A stretch of DNA of 64,000 nucleotides, from NCBI GenBank assembly GCA_017448455.1, contig JAFSLL010000132.1, positions 1 through 64,000 on the forward strand. Direction: 5' to 3'. This document shows positions 27,558 through 35,828 of the stretch, piece by piece (position 1 is the stretch's first letter; every line of letters begins with the position of its first letter). Both the position numbers and the translations under genes were made by a program. This DNA is from Oscillospiraceae bacterium (lineage in GTDB: Bacteria > Bacillota > Clostridia > Oscillospirales > Oscillospiraceae). The notes beneath the pieces are model-generated. The model was given only the letters and a program-made list of their open reading frames with translations, ran no database searches and was not told the origin of the DNA.

Positions 27558-29138
27558 ATGAGTGCATCAACCGAAAGAAAAAACCGCCTGGCCGCGCGGG
27601 AAGCCGGCACAGACAAGAAGACCATCGCTGCGCTTGAGGAGGCGGAAAAGAAGGCAAAATCCAAACGCAGATGGACCTGGGGCACCATCGGTGTCATCAT
27701 TCTGATCCTCGCGATCCTGCTGCTGAACTCCGGCGTCATGTACACCGCGACCACTGCGCTGAAGGCCAACAACACCCGGTATACGCCGGCAGAGGTCAAC
27801 TATTACTACGGCAATGAGTATCTGAACATGGTCAACATGTACGGCAGCTATGCCTCCATCATCGGCCTAGATACCAGCCTCGGCATCAGCGGCCTCGGCA
27901 ATCAGGAGTGCCCGATGCTGTCCGACGGCGGCACCTGGCGGGACTATTTCCGCAATATGGCGGAGAAGGACATCCAGAGCGCCCGCGCCATTCTGGATTA
28001 CGCCGCGGAGAACGGCATTGCGCTGACTGAGGAAGAGATTGCCGAGGTGGACGCGAACTTCGAGGGCATGGATGAAATGGCCAAAAATTACGGCTATTCC
28101 AGCGTGGATAAGCTTTACGCGATGAATTACGGCAGCGGCGTCAATCAGAAGATTGTCCGCCAGGCGGCGCTGGACGCGGCGCTGGTCAGCAAAGTGACCG
28201 AGGCGAAGAAGGCCGAGTTCACGTGGACCGATGAGGAGCTGGAGGAGTACTACCAGGGCCTCAACGGCAACCGCGATCTGTTTGACTACGCGTATTACTT
28301 TGTGACCGCCGAGACCATCGAGAACATCACGGTGGCGGAGGACGGAACCGAGAGCAGCGAGATGAGCGCGGACGATGTCACCCGTGCCGAAGCGAAGGCG
28401 ACAGCCGACGCGATTGTGATGGCATACAGGGACGGAGACGACATCGAGGATCTGACCGAGCGCTTTGAGGTCGCGGTCGAGTCCCAGACCGGCGAGATGC
28501 CGACCGAGCGTAGCGCCTACAGCGGCAGCAATCTGGACACGGCCTATGCCGAATGGCTCAAGGACAGCCGCAAGGCCGGCGATGTCGAAGTCTTCGCCGA
28601 CGCGGAGACCGATCCCAGCGGCTATACCGTGGTGCTGTTCCTCGACCGGAACGACAACCACTACAAAACCGCGAATGTCCGCCATATTCTGGTGAAGGCG
28701 GAAGCGGATGAAAACGGCAGCTACACCGACGAGGCCAAAGCCGCGGCGAAGGCCCGGGCAGAGGAGATCCTCGCCGAGTACGAGGCCGGAGAGAAGACGG
28801 AAGAGAGCTTCGCCGCGCTGGCGAACCAGTATTCGGAAGACGGCGGCTCGAACACCAACGGCGGACTGTATGAAAACGTGTATCGCGGCCAGATGGTCGC
28901 GGAGTTTGAGGACTTCTGCTTTGCCGGCCACAAGCCGGGCGACACCGGGATTGTCTACGGCGAAAGCAGCTCCTATGCCGGCTACCATGTGATGTATTAT
29001 GTCGGTGAGGGACAGCTCTACAGCAATACCATCGCCCAGTCCGATCTGCAGAGCGAAGCGATGGACAGCTGGACCAGCGAACTCAGTGAGGCATGCACCG
29101 TCACAAGAGGCTTCGGCTTCCGCTTCGTCGGAAAATAA
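27558..29138 (+). CDS. membrane-anchored parvulin-type peptidyl-prolyl isomerase
   Basis: 526 residues. A charged cytoplasmic N-terminus (about 1-40), one membrane span (WGTIGVIILILAILLLNSG), a helical SurA/PrsA-like chaperone region (to about 360), then a parvulin domain with ANVRHILVKAEA, FAALANQYSEDGGSNTNGG and YHVMYYVGEG. It would help fold exported proteins outside the membrane. Not a lipoprotein (no lipobox), unlike classical PrsA. Own promoter and a good downstream terminator. Confidence 0.85.
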   Translation: MSASTERKNRLAAREAGTDKKTIAALEEAEKKAKSKRRWTWGTIGVIILILAILLLNSGVMYTATTALKANNTRYTPAEVNYYYGNEYLNMVNMYGSYASIIGLDTSLGISGLGNQECPMLSDGGTWRDYFRNMAEKDIQSARAILDYAAENGIALTEEEIAEVDANFEGMDEMAKNYGYSSVDKLYAMNYGSGVNQKIVRQAALDAALVSKVTEAKKAEFTWTDEELEEYYQGLNGNRDLFDYAYYFVTAETIENITVAEDGTESSEMSADDVTRAEAKATADAIVMAYRDGDDIEDLTERFEVAVESQTGEMPTERSAYSGSNLDTAYAEWLKDSRKAGDVEVFADAETDPSGYTVVLFLDRNDNHYKTANVRHILVKAEADENGSYTDEAKAAAKARAEEILAEYEAGEKTEESFAALANQYSEDGGSNTNGGLYENVYRGQMVAEFEDFCFAGHKPGDTGIVYGESSSYAGYHVMYYVGEGQLYSNTIAQSDLQSEAMDSWTSELSEACTVTRGFGFRFVGK

Positions 29139-29145
29139 ACGGAGA

Positions 29146-29176
29146 AAAAAGGTTCTCGCTCACGCGGGGACCTTTT
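29146..29176 (+). terminator. rho-independent terminator
   Basis: AAAAAGGTTCTCGC, loop TCAC, then GCGGGGACCTTTTT; T-rich continuation (GTTTTTT). Two G-T pairs in the stem. Confidence 0.8.
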
Positions 29177-29225
29177 TGTTTTTTGGCTGAGGTTTGATCT
29201 GCAAGAAAACATGAGGAGGAAAAAC

Positions 29226-30359
29226 ATGAACAAGATGAAACGCACGACCGCTCTGCTGCTCGCGCTCCTGCTGTCGCTGTCGCTCTGTGCCTGCGGTTCC
29301 GCAAACAGCGCAAGCTATAAGGCCGAGCCGATGGAGGCGCCCGCACCGGCCTACGCTGCGCAGAACGCGGCATACGCGGTCATGGACAGCGCGTCGACGG
29401 CGATGGTTGAGGAAGCGTACGAGGCAGACGGTGACTATGCCTATGACGGAGAGGCGGGCTTCTCCGCGATGGAGACCGCAGCCGGCGGCGCGAGGGACGA
29501 GAGCGAGACTCCGACAGAAAATCCGGACAAGATCATCTACTCCTCCGATGTAACGGTGGAGACCACGGAATTTGACGAGACGGTCGGCAAGGTGGATCAG
29601 CTGGTGCAGACCTACGGCGGCTGGGTTGAGCAGAGCAGTGTGAGCGGCTCGAACTATTACCAGAAGTCCCGCGGCAACGCCACTACCCGCAGCGCGAGCT
29701 ATACCCTGCGCATCCCGAGCGCGCGTTTCCGGGAGCTGATGGGGAATCTCTCCGAGCTCGGAAATATCCCCTATTCCCACATCTACACCGAGAATGTGAC
29801 CAGCCAGTACTATGATGCCCAGGCCCGTCTCACGGCCTATAAGACGCAGGAGACCCGTCTGCTGGAGATGATGGAGATCGCCGAGTCGGTAGAGGATATC
29901 ATCATTATCGAGGATCGGCTGACGGAACTGCGCTATCAGATCGAGTCCATCCAGTCCCGCCTGAACAACTGGGACCGCCGCGTCAGCTACAGCACGGTTT
30001 ACCTGACGGTTCAGGAGGTGCGCGAGTACACGCCCGAGGAGAAGGTCAACCCGACCTACGGGGAAGAGCTGCTGCAGGCGCTGAAGGACGGGCTGGAGAA
30101 TGCCGGGGAATTTCTGAAGAACCTGCTGGTGCTGATTGTGGAGCTGCTGCCGGTTCTGCTGATCCTGATCCCGCTGATCTGGCTGCTTGTCTGGATCATC
30201 CGCAGGATCATTGCGGGCAGCCGTGCCCGCCGTGCCGCAAAGCCGGAGAAGCCGAAGAGAAAGCGCGGCAGGAAGGCGGAAGCGGAGCCGACAGTGCTCA
30301 GCACGGAACCGGCGCCGGAAGAGAAGAAAGAGGAAAAGGAGCCTACGGAGCAGGTTTAA
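29226..30359 (+). CDS. DUF4349 lipoprotein
   Basis: 377 residues from ATG 29226, chosen because AGGAGG (29214-29219) lies 6 bases before it, while ATG 29211 would have none. A lipoprotein signal with lipobox LSLCACG, an acidic low-complexity region, then the DUF4349 core: SSDVTVETTEFDETV, YGGWVEQSS, YTLRIPSARF, and a coiled coil (VEDIIIIEDRLTELRYQIESIQ). A membrane span (PVLLILIPLIWLLVWII) and a basic tail follow, so it may be both lipid-linked and membrane-spanning. Its function is unknown; it recurs in Clostridia. Confidence 0.8.
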   Translation: MNKMKRTTALLLALLLSLSLCACGSANSASYKAEPMEAPAPAYAAQNAAYAVMDSASTAMVEEAYEADGDYAYDGEAGFSAMETAAGGARDESETPTENPDKIIYSSDVTVETTEFDETVGKVDQLVQTYGGWVEQSSVSGSNYYQKSRGNATTRSASYTLRIPSARFRELMGNLSELGNIPYSHIYTENVTSQYYDAQARLTAYKTQETRLLEMMEIAESVEDIIIIEDRLTELRYQIESIQSRLNNWDRRVSYSTVYLTVQEVREYTPEEKVNPTYGEELLQALKDGLENAGEFLKNLLVLIVELLPVLLILIPLIWLLVWIIRRIIAGSRARRAAKPEKPKRKRGRKAEAEPTVLSTEPAPEEKKEEKEPTEQV

Positions 30360-30441
30360 GGTTCCGTTCAGCTTCATCCGATATAATGGACCACGGGCCG
30401 GAGGAACCGGCCGAAAATGAACCTGTTGGGAGGTACGGAAA

Positions 30442-31386
30442 TTGGGTGTACTGCAGGATATGCCGAGAAGCGGCGTCATTGTCATCGCGGTGATCGCGGC
30501 GCTTTTCGCGCTTTCGATAATCCTTCTGTTTTATGTCCGGATCCGCTATCGGCTGCTGGAAAGCGGCGCGAGCGGCGCCGGAGAGGCTTCGCGCGGCTTT
30601 CGCGGCGCGCTGCTGGAAGAATACACGGCTGCGTATAAACAGTACGGGCAGGATGTGAACACGCCGGCGATTATCGCGGATGTGGTGAGCCGCCGGCTGG
30701 GCGGACTGCTGCTTTTTGAGCGGTTTCTGAACAATGCGGTGTCACTCTTTGTGACACTCGGCCTGTTCGGTACCTTCCTCGGACTGAGCATGTCCGTAAG
30801 CTCTCTGACGGAGCTGATCGGCTACTCCAATACCGAGGAATGGCTGAGCGTGCTGGACAGCGTCGGCGGCGGGCTCATGAGCGCCCTGAGCGGCATGGGT
30901 GTTGCCTTCTATACCTCTCTCGCCGGCGCGGGCTGCTCGATCCTCCTGACGATTCTGCGGACCGTCCTCGCGCCGCAGGCGGCGCGTGAGCGCCTGGAGA
31001 CGCGGCTGGAACTCTGGCTGGATACCGAGATCGCGCCGACGCTCTCAACGGATGCCGCCAAGGGGGACTCGGATCTGGTCCGGCGCATGATCGACGCGCT
31101 GAACGAGACGGCGGCGGAGATCCGCAGCGCGCTGCGCCTTTCCGCGGATTCCTATGCCGCCAGCACGAAGATCGCCTCCGACGCCTTCGCACGCTCGATT
31201 GATGAGCAGAAGGAGCACCTGAAGAACTTTGACAAGTCCCTGGAGAAGTTCAACAGCGGCGTGCACGATTTCTCCGAGGTGGACTACAACCTGCGCGGCA
31301 GCGTGGAACGGATGGACCTCGCCGTGCGCGATCTGTCCGCCGCCATGCGCGAGATTAACCGCCGCATGGGAGGAAGCAAGGTATGA
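30442..31386 (+). CDS. MotA/TolQ/ExbB-like proton-channel subunit
   Basis: 314 residues starting at TTG 30442 with GGGAGG 8 bases upstream. Three membrane spans: about 11-34, 95-120 and 141-173. TLGLFGTFLGLSMS and GMGVAFYTSLAGAGCSI match the two conserved segments of the MotA/ExbB/TolQ family. The cytoplasmic C-terminal 130 residues are helical. It forms a pair with the next gene (ATGA overlap). No flagellar, Tol or zorCDE-like genes are near, so it is not assignable to a motor of known type; ZorA-like is a possibility. Confidence 0.75.
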   Translation: MGVLQDMPRSGVIVIAVIAALFALSIILLFYVRIRYRLLESGASGAGEASRGFRGALLEEYTAAYKQYGQDVNTPAIIADVVSRRLGGLLLFERFLNNAVSLFVTLGLFGTFLGLSMSVSSLTELIGYSNTEEWLSVLDSVGGGLMSALSGMGVAFYTSLAGAGCSILLTILRTVLAPQAARERLETRLELWLDTEIAPTLSTDAAKGDSDLVRRMIDALNETAAEIRSALRLSADSYAASTKIASDAFARSIDEQKEHLKNFDKSLEKFNSGVHDFSEVDYNLRGSVERMDLAVRDLSAAMREINRRMGGSKV

Positions 31387-32375
31387 AGCGGGTATACGCG
31401 GGCAGAACCACCTCCATGGTGAAGAGCGCGGAGGGGGAGCAGGGCTTCTGGCCCTCCTACGCGGATATGATGTCCGCGGTCGCGCTGATACTGTTCTTTC
31501 TGATGCTGCTGAGCTATATCCAGAACCTGATCACCGGCAACAACCTGCAGAACACGCAGGAGCTGCTGGCCAGTACCCAGCTGGAGCTGAAGAACACCGA
31601 GGATACCCTCGCGCTGACGCTCAAACAGGTGGAGGACGCGGAAGCGGACCTCGAAAAGGTGACCGTTGATCTGGACGCAGCAAAACTGACGCTGAAAGAG
31701 CGGGAAGACGATCTGGCGGCGCAGGATCAGCTGCTGGCGGATCAGCAGGCACTGATCGGGGAACAGGAAGAATACATGAAGGCGGCAACGGAAGAGCTCC
31801 TCGCCATGCGCAGCCAGATGCAGACCATTGCGGTGCTGCGCCTGAGCATTCTTGAACAGATCCGTGACAGTGTGGTCAAGGTCATGGGCGACGCGTCCAA
31901 GGTGAAGATCGGCGACAACGGCAACATTGTCCTGAGTGAAGGCGTGTTTTTCGATGTCGGGTCTTCGGAGATCAAGGAAAACGCAGTTCCGACGCTCGAT
32001 CAGCTGATCGATGTGTTCCGGCAGTTTCTGTCCGATCCGGAAAACACGAAATACGTCGACAGCATCGTCATCTCCGGCCACACCGACAGCACCGGCACGG
32101 ATGAGAATAACCGGATCCTGTCCACCGACCGCGCCAACGCCGTTCTGGGCTATCTGCTGGAGAACGGAAACGGCGCGCTGCAGCCCTACGCTTCCTATTT
32201 CTGTGCGGCGGGCTACGGCGAGACACGCCCTGTAGCCACGAACGACACCGAGGCGGGACGCGCGCAGAACCGGCGCATCGAAATTTCCATCATCCTTCGC
32301 GATGACTCCGTGATGGACATTGTGGAGAGCTATCTGGATATCGAGCTGCCGTCAACCGCGCAGCAGAACGGGTAA
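31383..32375 (+). CDS. MotB/OmpA-like peptidoglycan-binding subunit
   Basis: 330 residues. A short cytoplasmic head, then FWPSYADMMSAVALILFFLM with the Asp that carries protons in MotB-type stators. A coiled coil (about 55-150) leads to a C-terminal OmpA/MotB domain: FDVGSSEIKENAV, ISGHTDSTGTDENN, LSTDRANAV and RRIEISI. With the preceding MotA-like protein it should form a cell-wall-anchored ion-driven stator. The output is unknown. It is followed by galM, which may be cotranscribed or separate. Confidence 0.8.
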   Translation: MKRVYAGRTTSMVKSAEGEQGFWPSYADMMSAVALILFFLMLLSYIQNLITGNNLQNTQELLASTQLELKNTEDTLALTLKQVEDAEADLEKVTVDLDAAKLTLKEREDDLAAQDQLLADQQALIGEQEEYMKAATEELLAMRSQMQTIAVLRLSILEQIRDSVVKVMGDASKVKIGDNGNIVLSEGVFFDVGSSEIKENAVPTLDQLIDVFRQFLSDPENTKYVDSIVISGHTDSTGTDENNRILSTDRANAVLGYLLENGNGALQPYASYFCAAGYGETRPVATNDTEAGRAQNRRIEISIILRDDSVMDIVESYLDIELPSTAQQNG

Positions 32376-32433
32376 AGAAAAACACCGGTCTCTCAACCGG
32401 CGAAAGATCATAAAAAGAGAGAGGGAGAAACAG

Positions 32434-33459
32434 ATGGCAGTTCAGCTCTATACTTTTGGAAGCCTCCGTGACGGCAGCCCCGTCACTGCGGCGAAACTGA
32501 CGAACGCGTCCGGCGCGGCACTGACGGTGCTCGACTTCGGTGCCACGATTCAGGCGCTCCGTGTCCCGAACCGGGACGGGGGCTTTACAGACGTGGTGCT
32601 CGGCTATGACGACGCGAAACTCTATGAGACGATGGACGGCAACTTCGGCGGCACGATCGGACGGGTGGGCAACCGCATCGGGAAGGCGGAGTTCTCTCTG
32701 AACGGCAAGCGGTATCAGCTTGCGAAGAACGACGGGGAGAACCATCTGCACGGCGGGTTTCAGGGCTTTCATCTGGTGCCCTGGACGCTCTCTGCCGAGA
32801 AGGACGGCATCCTCTGCAAACGGCTCTCGCCGGACGGGGAGGAGAACTATCCCGGGAACCTGTCGGTGGAGGTGCGCTTCTACCTGACAGACGACAACCG
32901 CCTGCGCATCGTTTATGACGCGGATACCGACGCGGATACGCTCGTCAACCTCACCAACCACAGCTACTTCAATCTCGACGGAGAGGGCGATATCCTCTCC
33001 CACCGACTCTGGATGCCCTGTGAGCGCTTTGCGGAGAATGACGGCGGCTGCCTGCCAACCGGCCGACTCCTGTGGGTAGACGGGACACCCTTTGATTTCC
33101 GGACGGAAAAAGAAATCGGCGCCGAAATCGGCACCGATGATCTGCAGCTGAAGCTGGCAGGGGGGTATGACCACAACTATGTGCTGACAGGGAAGAAGGC
33201 AGCGGTTCTGTACGGGCCGAAGACCGGCATCGAGATGACGGTCGAGACGGACCTCCCGGGCATGCAGCTGTATTCCGGCAACTTTATGACCGACCGGCCG
33301 GGCAAGAACGGCAGCACCATCCACTGGCGCGAGGGCGTCTGCCTGGAGACCCAGCTCTACCCGAATGCCATGAACTGCTACGGCTTCCCGTCACCGGTTC
33401 TGCGGGCGGGCTGCCACCTGCACACCGAGACGGATTACGTCTTCGGCGTGCGCGGCTGA
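32434..33459 (+). CDS. galM: aldose 1-epimerase (galactose mutarotase)
   Basis: 341 residues from ATG 32434, which follows GAGGGAG. Interconverts alpha and beta forms of galactose and other aldoses. Family motifs: GATIQALRVPNRDG, GRVGNRIGKAEF, ENHLHGG, and the catalytic VNLTNHSYFNL with the His. YDHNYVL and YSGNFM are also kept. The gene ends convergent with nth, overlapping it by 25 bases (33435-33459). No other galactose genes are near. Confidence 0.93.
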   Translation: MAVQLYTFGSLRDGSPVTAAKLTNASGAALTVLDFGATIQALRVPNRDGGFTDVVLGYDDAKLYETMDGNFGGTIGRVGNRIGKAEFSLNGKRYQLAKNDGENHLHGGFQGFHLVPWTLSAEKDGILCKRLSPDGEENYPGNLSVEVRFYLTDDNRLRIVYDADTDADTLVNLTNHSYFNLDGEGDILSHRLWMPCERFAENDGGCLPTGRLLWVDGTPFDFRTEKEIGAEIGTDDLQLKLAGGYDHNYVLTGKKAAVLYGPKTGIEMTVETDLPGMQLYSGNFMTDRPGKNGSTIHWREGVCLETQLYPNAMNCYGFPSPVLRAGCHLHTETDYVFGVRG

Positions 33460-34103
33460 AGCACCGTTCCCTGTTCGTAAGCCTGACAGAGATCGCGCAG
33501 ACAGCACTGCTCGCACAGCGGCTTTCGGGCGTCGCATACGGCACGGCCGTGGAAAACGATACAGTGACAGAAATCGGAGGAGCTCTCCGGCGGCAGAATG
33601 GCGCGGAGGGCTGCTTCGATTTTTTCCGGTTCCTTCAGGCCGTCAACCAGGCCGAGGCGGTTGGCGATGCGGATGCAGTGTGTGTCCACCACAACCGATC
33701 CCGGGACCCGGTAGAGGTCGCCGAGAAGCAGATTTGCGGTCTTGCGGCCGACGCCGGGGAGCTTGACCAGCTCTTCCATGGTATCGGGGACTTTTCCGCC
33801 GTGCTTTTCCAGCAGGACGACGGCGCAGTGGACGAGATCCCGCGCTTTGGCATGGTAGAAGCCGCAGGAGTGGACATACTGCTCGACTTCGGCGATGTCA
33901 GCCTCGGCAAAGGCCTCCAGCGTCGGATAGCGGGCAAAGAGAGCGGGCGTCACCATGTTGACGCGTTCATCCGTGCACTGGGCAGAGAGCCGCACGGAGA
34001 AGAGAAGCTCATAATCCTTCCCGTAATCGAGCGAGCAGACTGCTTCCGGATACGCGGCAAGCAGTCTGCGGACGATTTCGTTAACCTGTTCCTGCGTGCG
34101 CAT
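33435..34103 (-). CDS. nth: endonuclease III
   Basis: 222 residues. DNA glycosylase/AP lyase of base excision repair. LPGVGRKTANLLL carries the helix-hairpin-helix and catalytic Lys; VVDTHCIRIANRLG has the catalytic Asp; the C-terminal [4Fe-4S] cysteines are C.{6}C.{2}C.{5}C (CDARKPLCEQCCLRDLC). The C-terminus overlaps galM on the opposite strand. The gene lies downstream of the gene at 34110 on the same strand, 6 bases apart. Confidence 0.95.
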   Translation of the reverse strand: MRTQEQVNEIVRRLLAAYPEAVCSLDYGKDYELLFSVRLSAQCTDERVNMVTPALFARYPTLEAFAEADIAEVEQYVHSCGFYHAKARDLVHCAVVLLEKHGGKVPDTMEELVKLPGVGRKTANLLLGDLYRVPGSVVVDTHCIRIANRLGLVDGLKEPEKIEAALRAILPPESSSDFCHCIVFHGRAVCDARKPLCEQCCLRDLCQAYEQGTVLQPRTPKT

Positions 34104-34109
34104 GGTTTT

Positions 34110-34943
34110 TTACCGGTGCAGGGAGATGGTGCCGCCGCACTCGATGGCATCAAGGTCCTTGCCGCTGTAGGAGCCCCGGAAGGCCCACTCGACGGCGAGC
34201 GGCAGTTCATCAAGGCTCTCGCCGCCTGCAAGATTCACCCGGAAGGTGTTCTGGTTGATGAGCGTATCGGTGCGGATATTGTTCTCCTGCACAATGGCGG
34301 GGGACGAGAGGGAAACATACTGCTTGCCAAGGGCAATGTTCAGGGCGCCCGGCGTCGCAGTGGTCTGGAGGCTGAAGTGCTCGGCATAAACCGAAACGGT
34401 CACGTCAACGCTGTTGTCGCCGCTTACAACGGCGGACCAGTCGGCACGAATGTTCAGGCTGACGCCGGTATCGGAGCGGAAGCTGCCGCTCCCGAGGCTG
34501 GTGCCGGACGGGATGACAACGGTGCTGCCGCTGTTGTCGCTGTTATTCTGGTTGTCGTTCACACCGGGGACAATGGGGATCAGGTCCTGGGCGGGGAGCA
34601 TTACCACGCCGTTTTCATCCGTAACCGGGGTCGGGCTGGGTGTCGGCGTTGAGGCCGGGGCGGCCGGGGCAGCAGGAGCCGCAGTCTGGATCGGACGCAC
34701 CGTTGCCGCGGGAGCTGAGGTAGCGGGGGCATAATAGGTCGGCGCGGTCGTCGGCACGGTTGTGGGATCCGGAGAGGGTGTCACAACAGGGGTCTCGAGG
34801 ATTGCGGTGTTGGTGACATTTTCAAAGTTATCATTCCGCCGGCTGCTGTCGCGGTCCAGGCCTGTCAAAAAGATAATGACGACGGCGACAACGACCAGAA
34901 AGACCAGCAGCATCAGCAATGCGGTAGTTCGGTTGTTTTTCAT
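34110..34943 (-). CDS. unknown exported protein with Pro/Thr stalk
   Basis: 277 residues. An N-terminal membrane span (ALLMLLVFLVVVAVVIIFL) acts as signal anchor. A long Pro/Thr/Ala-rich linker (about 55-115) separates it from a beta-rich C-terminal domain of some 130 residues (SLNIRADWSAVVSGDNSVDVTVSVYAEHFSL; long segments not matched). No family recognised. The layout is typical of wall-exposed proteins. It has a plausible promoter upstream. Confidence 0.6.
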   Translation of the reverse strand: MKNNRTTALLMLLVFLVVVAVVIIFLTGLDRDSSRRNDNFENVTNTAILETPVVTPSPDPTTVPTTAPTYYAPATSAPAATVRPIQTAAPAAPAAPASTPTPSPTPVTDENGVVMLPAQDLIPIVPGVNDNQNNSDNSGSTVVIPSGTSLGSGSFRSDTGVSLNIRADWSAVVSGDNSVDVTVSVYAEHFSLQTTATPGALNIALGKQYVSLSSPAIVQENNIRTDTLINQNTFRVNLAGGESLDELPLAVEWAFRGSYSGKDLDAIECGGTISLHR

Positions 34944-34978
34944 AGTTCATTCTCCCAGAGAATCAGGTTGTTGCGGGA

Positions 34979-35007
34979 AGTATAACGCGCTTCCCGAAAA
35001 AAGTCCA
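34979..35007 (-). promoter_or_regulatory. promoter for the 34943 gene
   Basis: On the minus strand: TGGACT (35002-35007), 17 bases, TATACT (34979-34984). Moderate match to the sigma-A consensus. Confidence 0.4.
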
Positions 35008-35048
35008 TACCCGGAGCGGAAGGTTTTATAATTCTTAATGCTCCTCCT

Positions 35049-35645
35049 TCAGCTTCGGGAAAAGCGCATGGAGCTCAGCTGCGCGTTCACATCGGCATAG
35101 CCGGGAAGCGCGGTGATCTCGTCATCGTTGCCTTTGGCCTTCACCAGCGTCACCAGCAGGAAGCTGCTGCTGTCATCCGGGATCGGGAACACCAGACAGA
35201 TGTTGTCCCCGGCCAGATACTGCAGACCTCGGTTTTCTCCGTAGACGGTGTCCGCGAGATCGCGGTGCTTCGCGGCCAGCTCCGTACGGAAGCGGGCGAA
35301 GTCTTCTCCGCGGTAATAACTGCCGTATTCAAACTGCGCGCTGTAGTCCTCCCCATCCAGCACGGCGACGTGCGAATCGCCGGATTCGGTGAGAAACTCA
35401 TCCTCGCGAACGCTGTAGCTGAAGCGGTCCGCGTCATAGTCCAGCTGCATTTCTACCGTGACGGCGTTCTGAAAACCGGAGATGAAGCTGTAGCTGCCGA
35501 TTTTCGCGTTCCTGACAGTCGGCGCGGCCTGGGCTGCAGGCTTGGCAGCCGTCTTGGAGGAGCTTTTCTTTTTTAACAGGAAAGCGGCTGCGGCGCCGGC
35601 AGCGAGAACGGCCGGAACGGCAAACAGAAATACATTTTTACGCAT
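35049..35645 (-). CDS. unknown exported protein
   Basis: 198 residues. An N-terminal hydrophobic segment (VFLFAVPAVLAAGAAAAFLL) followed by KKK and a Lys/Ala-rich linker, then a mixed alpha/beta domain of about 150 residues with no recognised motif. The orientation of the anchor is uncertain because the basic residues follow the span. Own promoter with a near-consensus -10; divergent from the PPDK-like gene. Confidence 0.55.
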   Translation of the reverse strand: MRKNVFLFAVPAVLAAGAAAAFLLKKKSSSKTAAKPAAQAAPTVRNAKIGSYSFISGFQNAVTVEMQLDYDADRFSYSVREDEFLTESGDSHVAVLDGEDYSAQFEYGSYYRGEDFARFRTELAAKHRDLADTVYGENRGLQYLAGDNICLVFPIPDDSSSFLLVTLVKAKGNDDEITALPGYADVNAQLSSMRFSRS

Positions 35646-35693
35646 GTTGATCTCCCATCCTTTCCCGGTTGCTGATTTCTTTCGAACAGAATA

Positions 35694-35722
35694 ATTATAA
35701 CGGAAGTACGGAAATTTGACAA
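35694..35722 (-). promoter_or_regulatory. sigma-A promoter for the 35645 gene
   Basis: On the minus strand: TTGTCA (35717-35722), 17 bases, TATAAT (35694-35699). Near-consensus. Confidence 0.7.
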
Positions 35723-35748
35723 TACTCCCGGCAAGAAAAGATTTTCGC

Positions 35749-35777
35749 TTGCCCTGTGTTTACGGGCGTGATATCAT
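35749..35777 (+). promoter_or_regulatory. promoter for the PPDK-like gene
   Basis: TTGCCC (35749-35754), 17 bases, TATCAT (35772-35777). Transcription would begin near 35784, too close to ATG 35787 for a ribosome site there, supporting the start at 35829. Confidence 0.5.
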
Positions 35778-35828
35778 GGAACTGCTATGATAATCGGAGA
35801 AGTTTTCAATTTGAGAGGAGACCGCGTT

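Noticed and set aside
30382..30387. TATAAT before the MotA-like gene
   Set aside because: No -35 element at a suitable distance, so not called a promoter.
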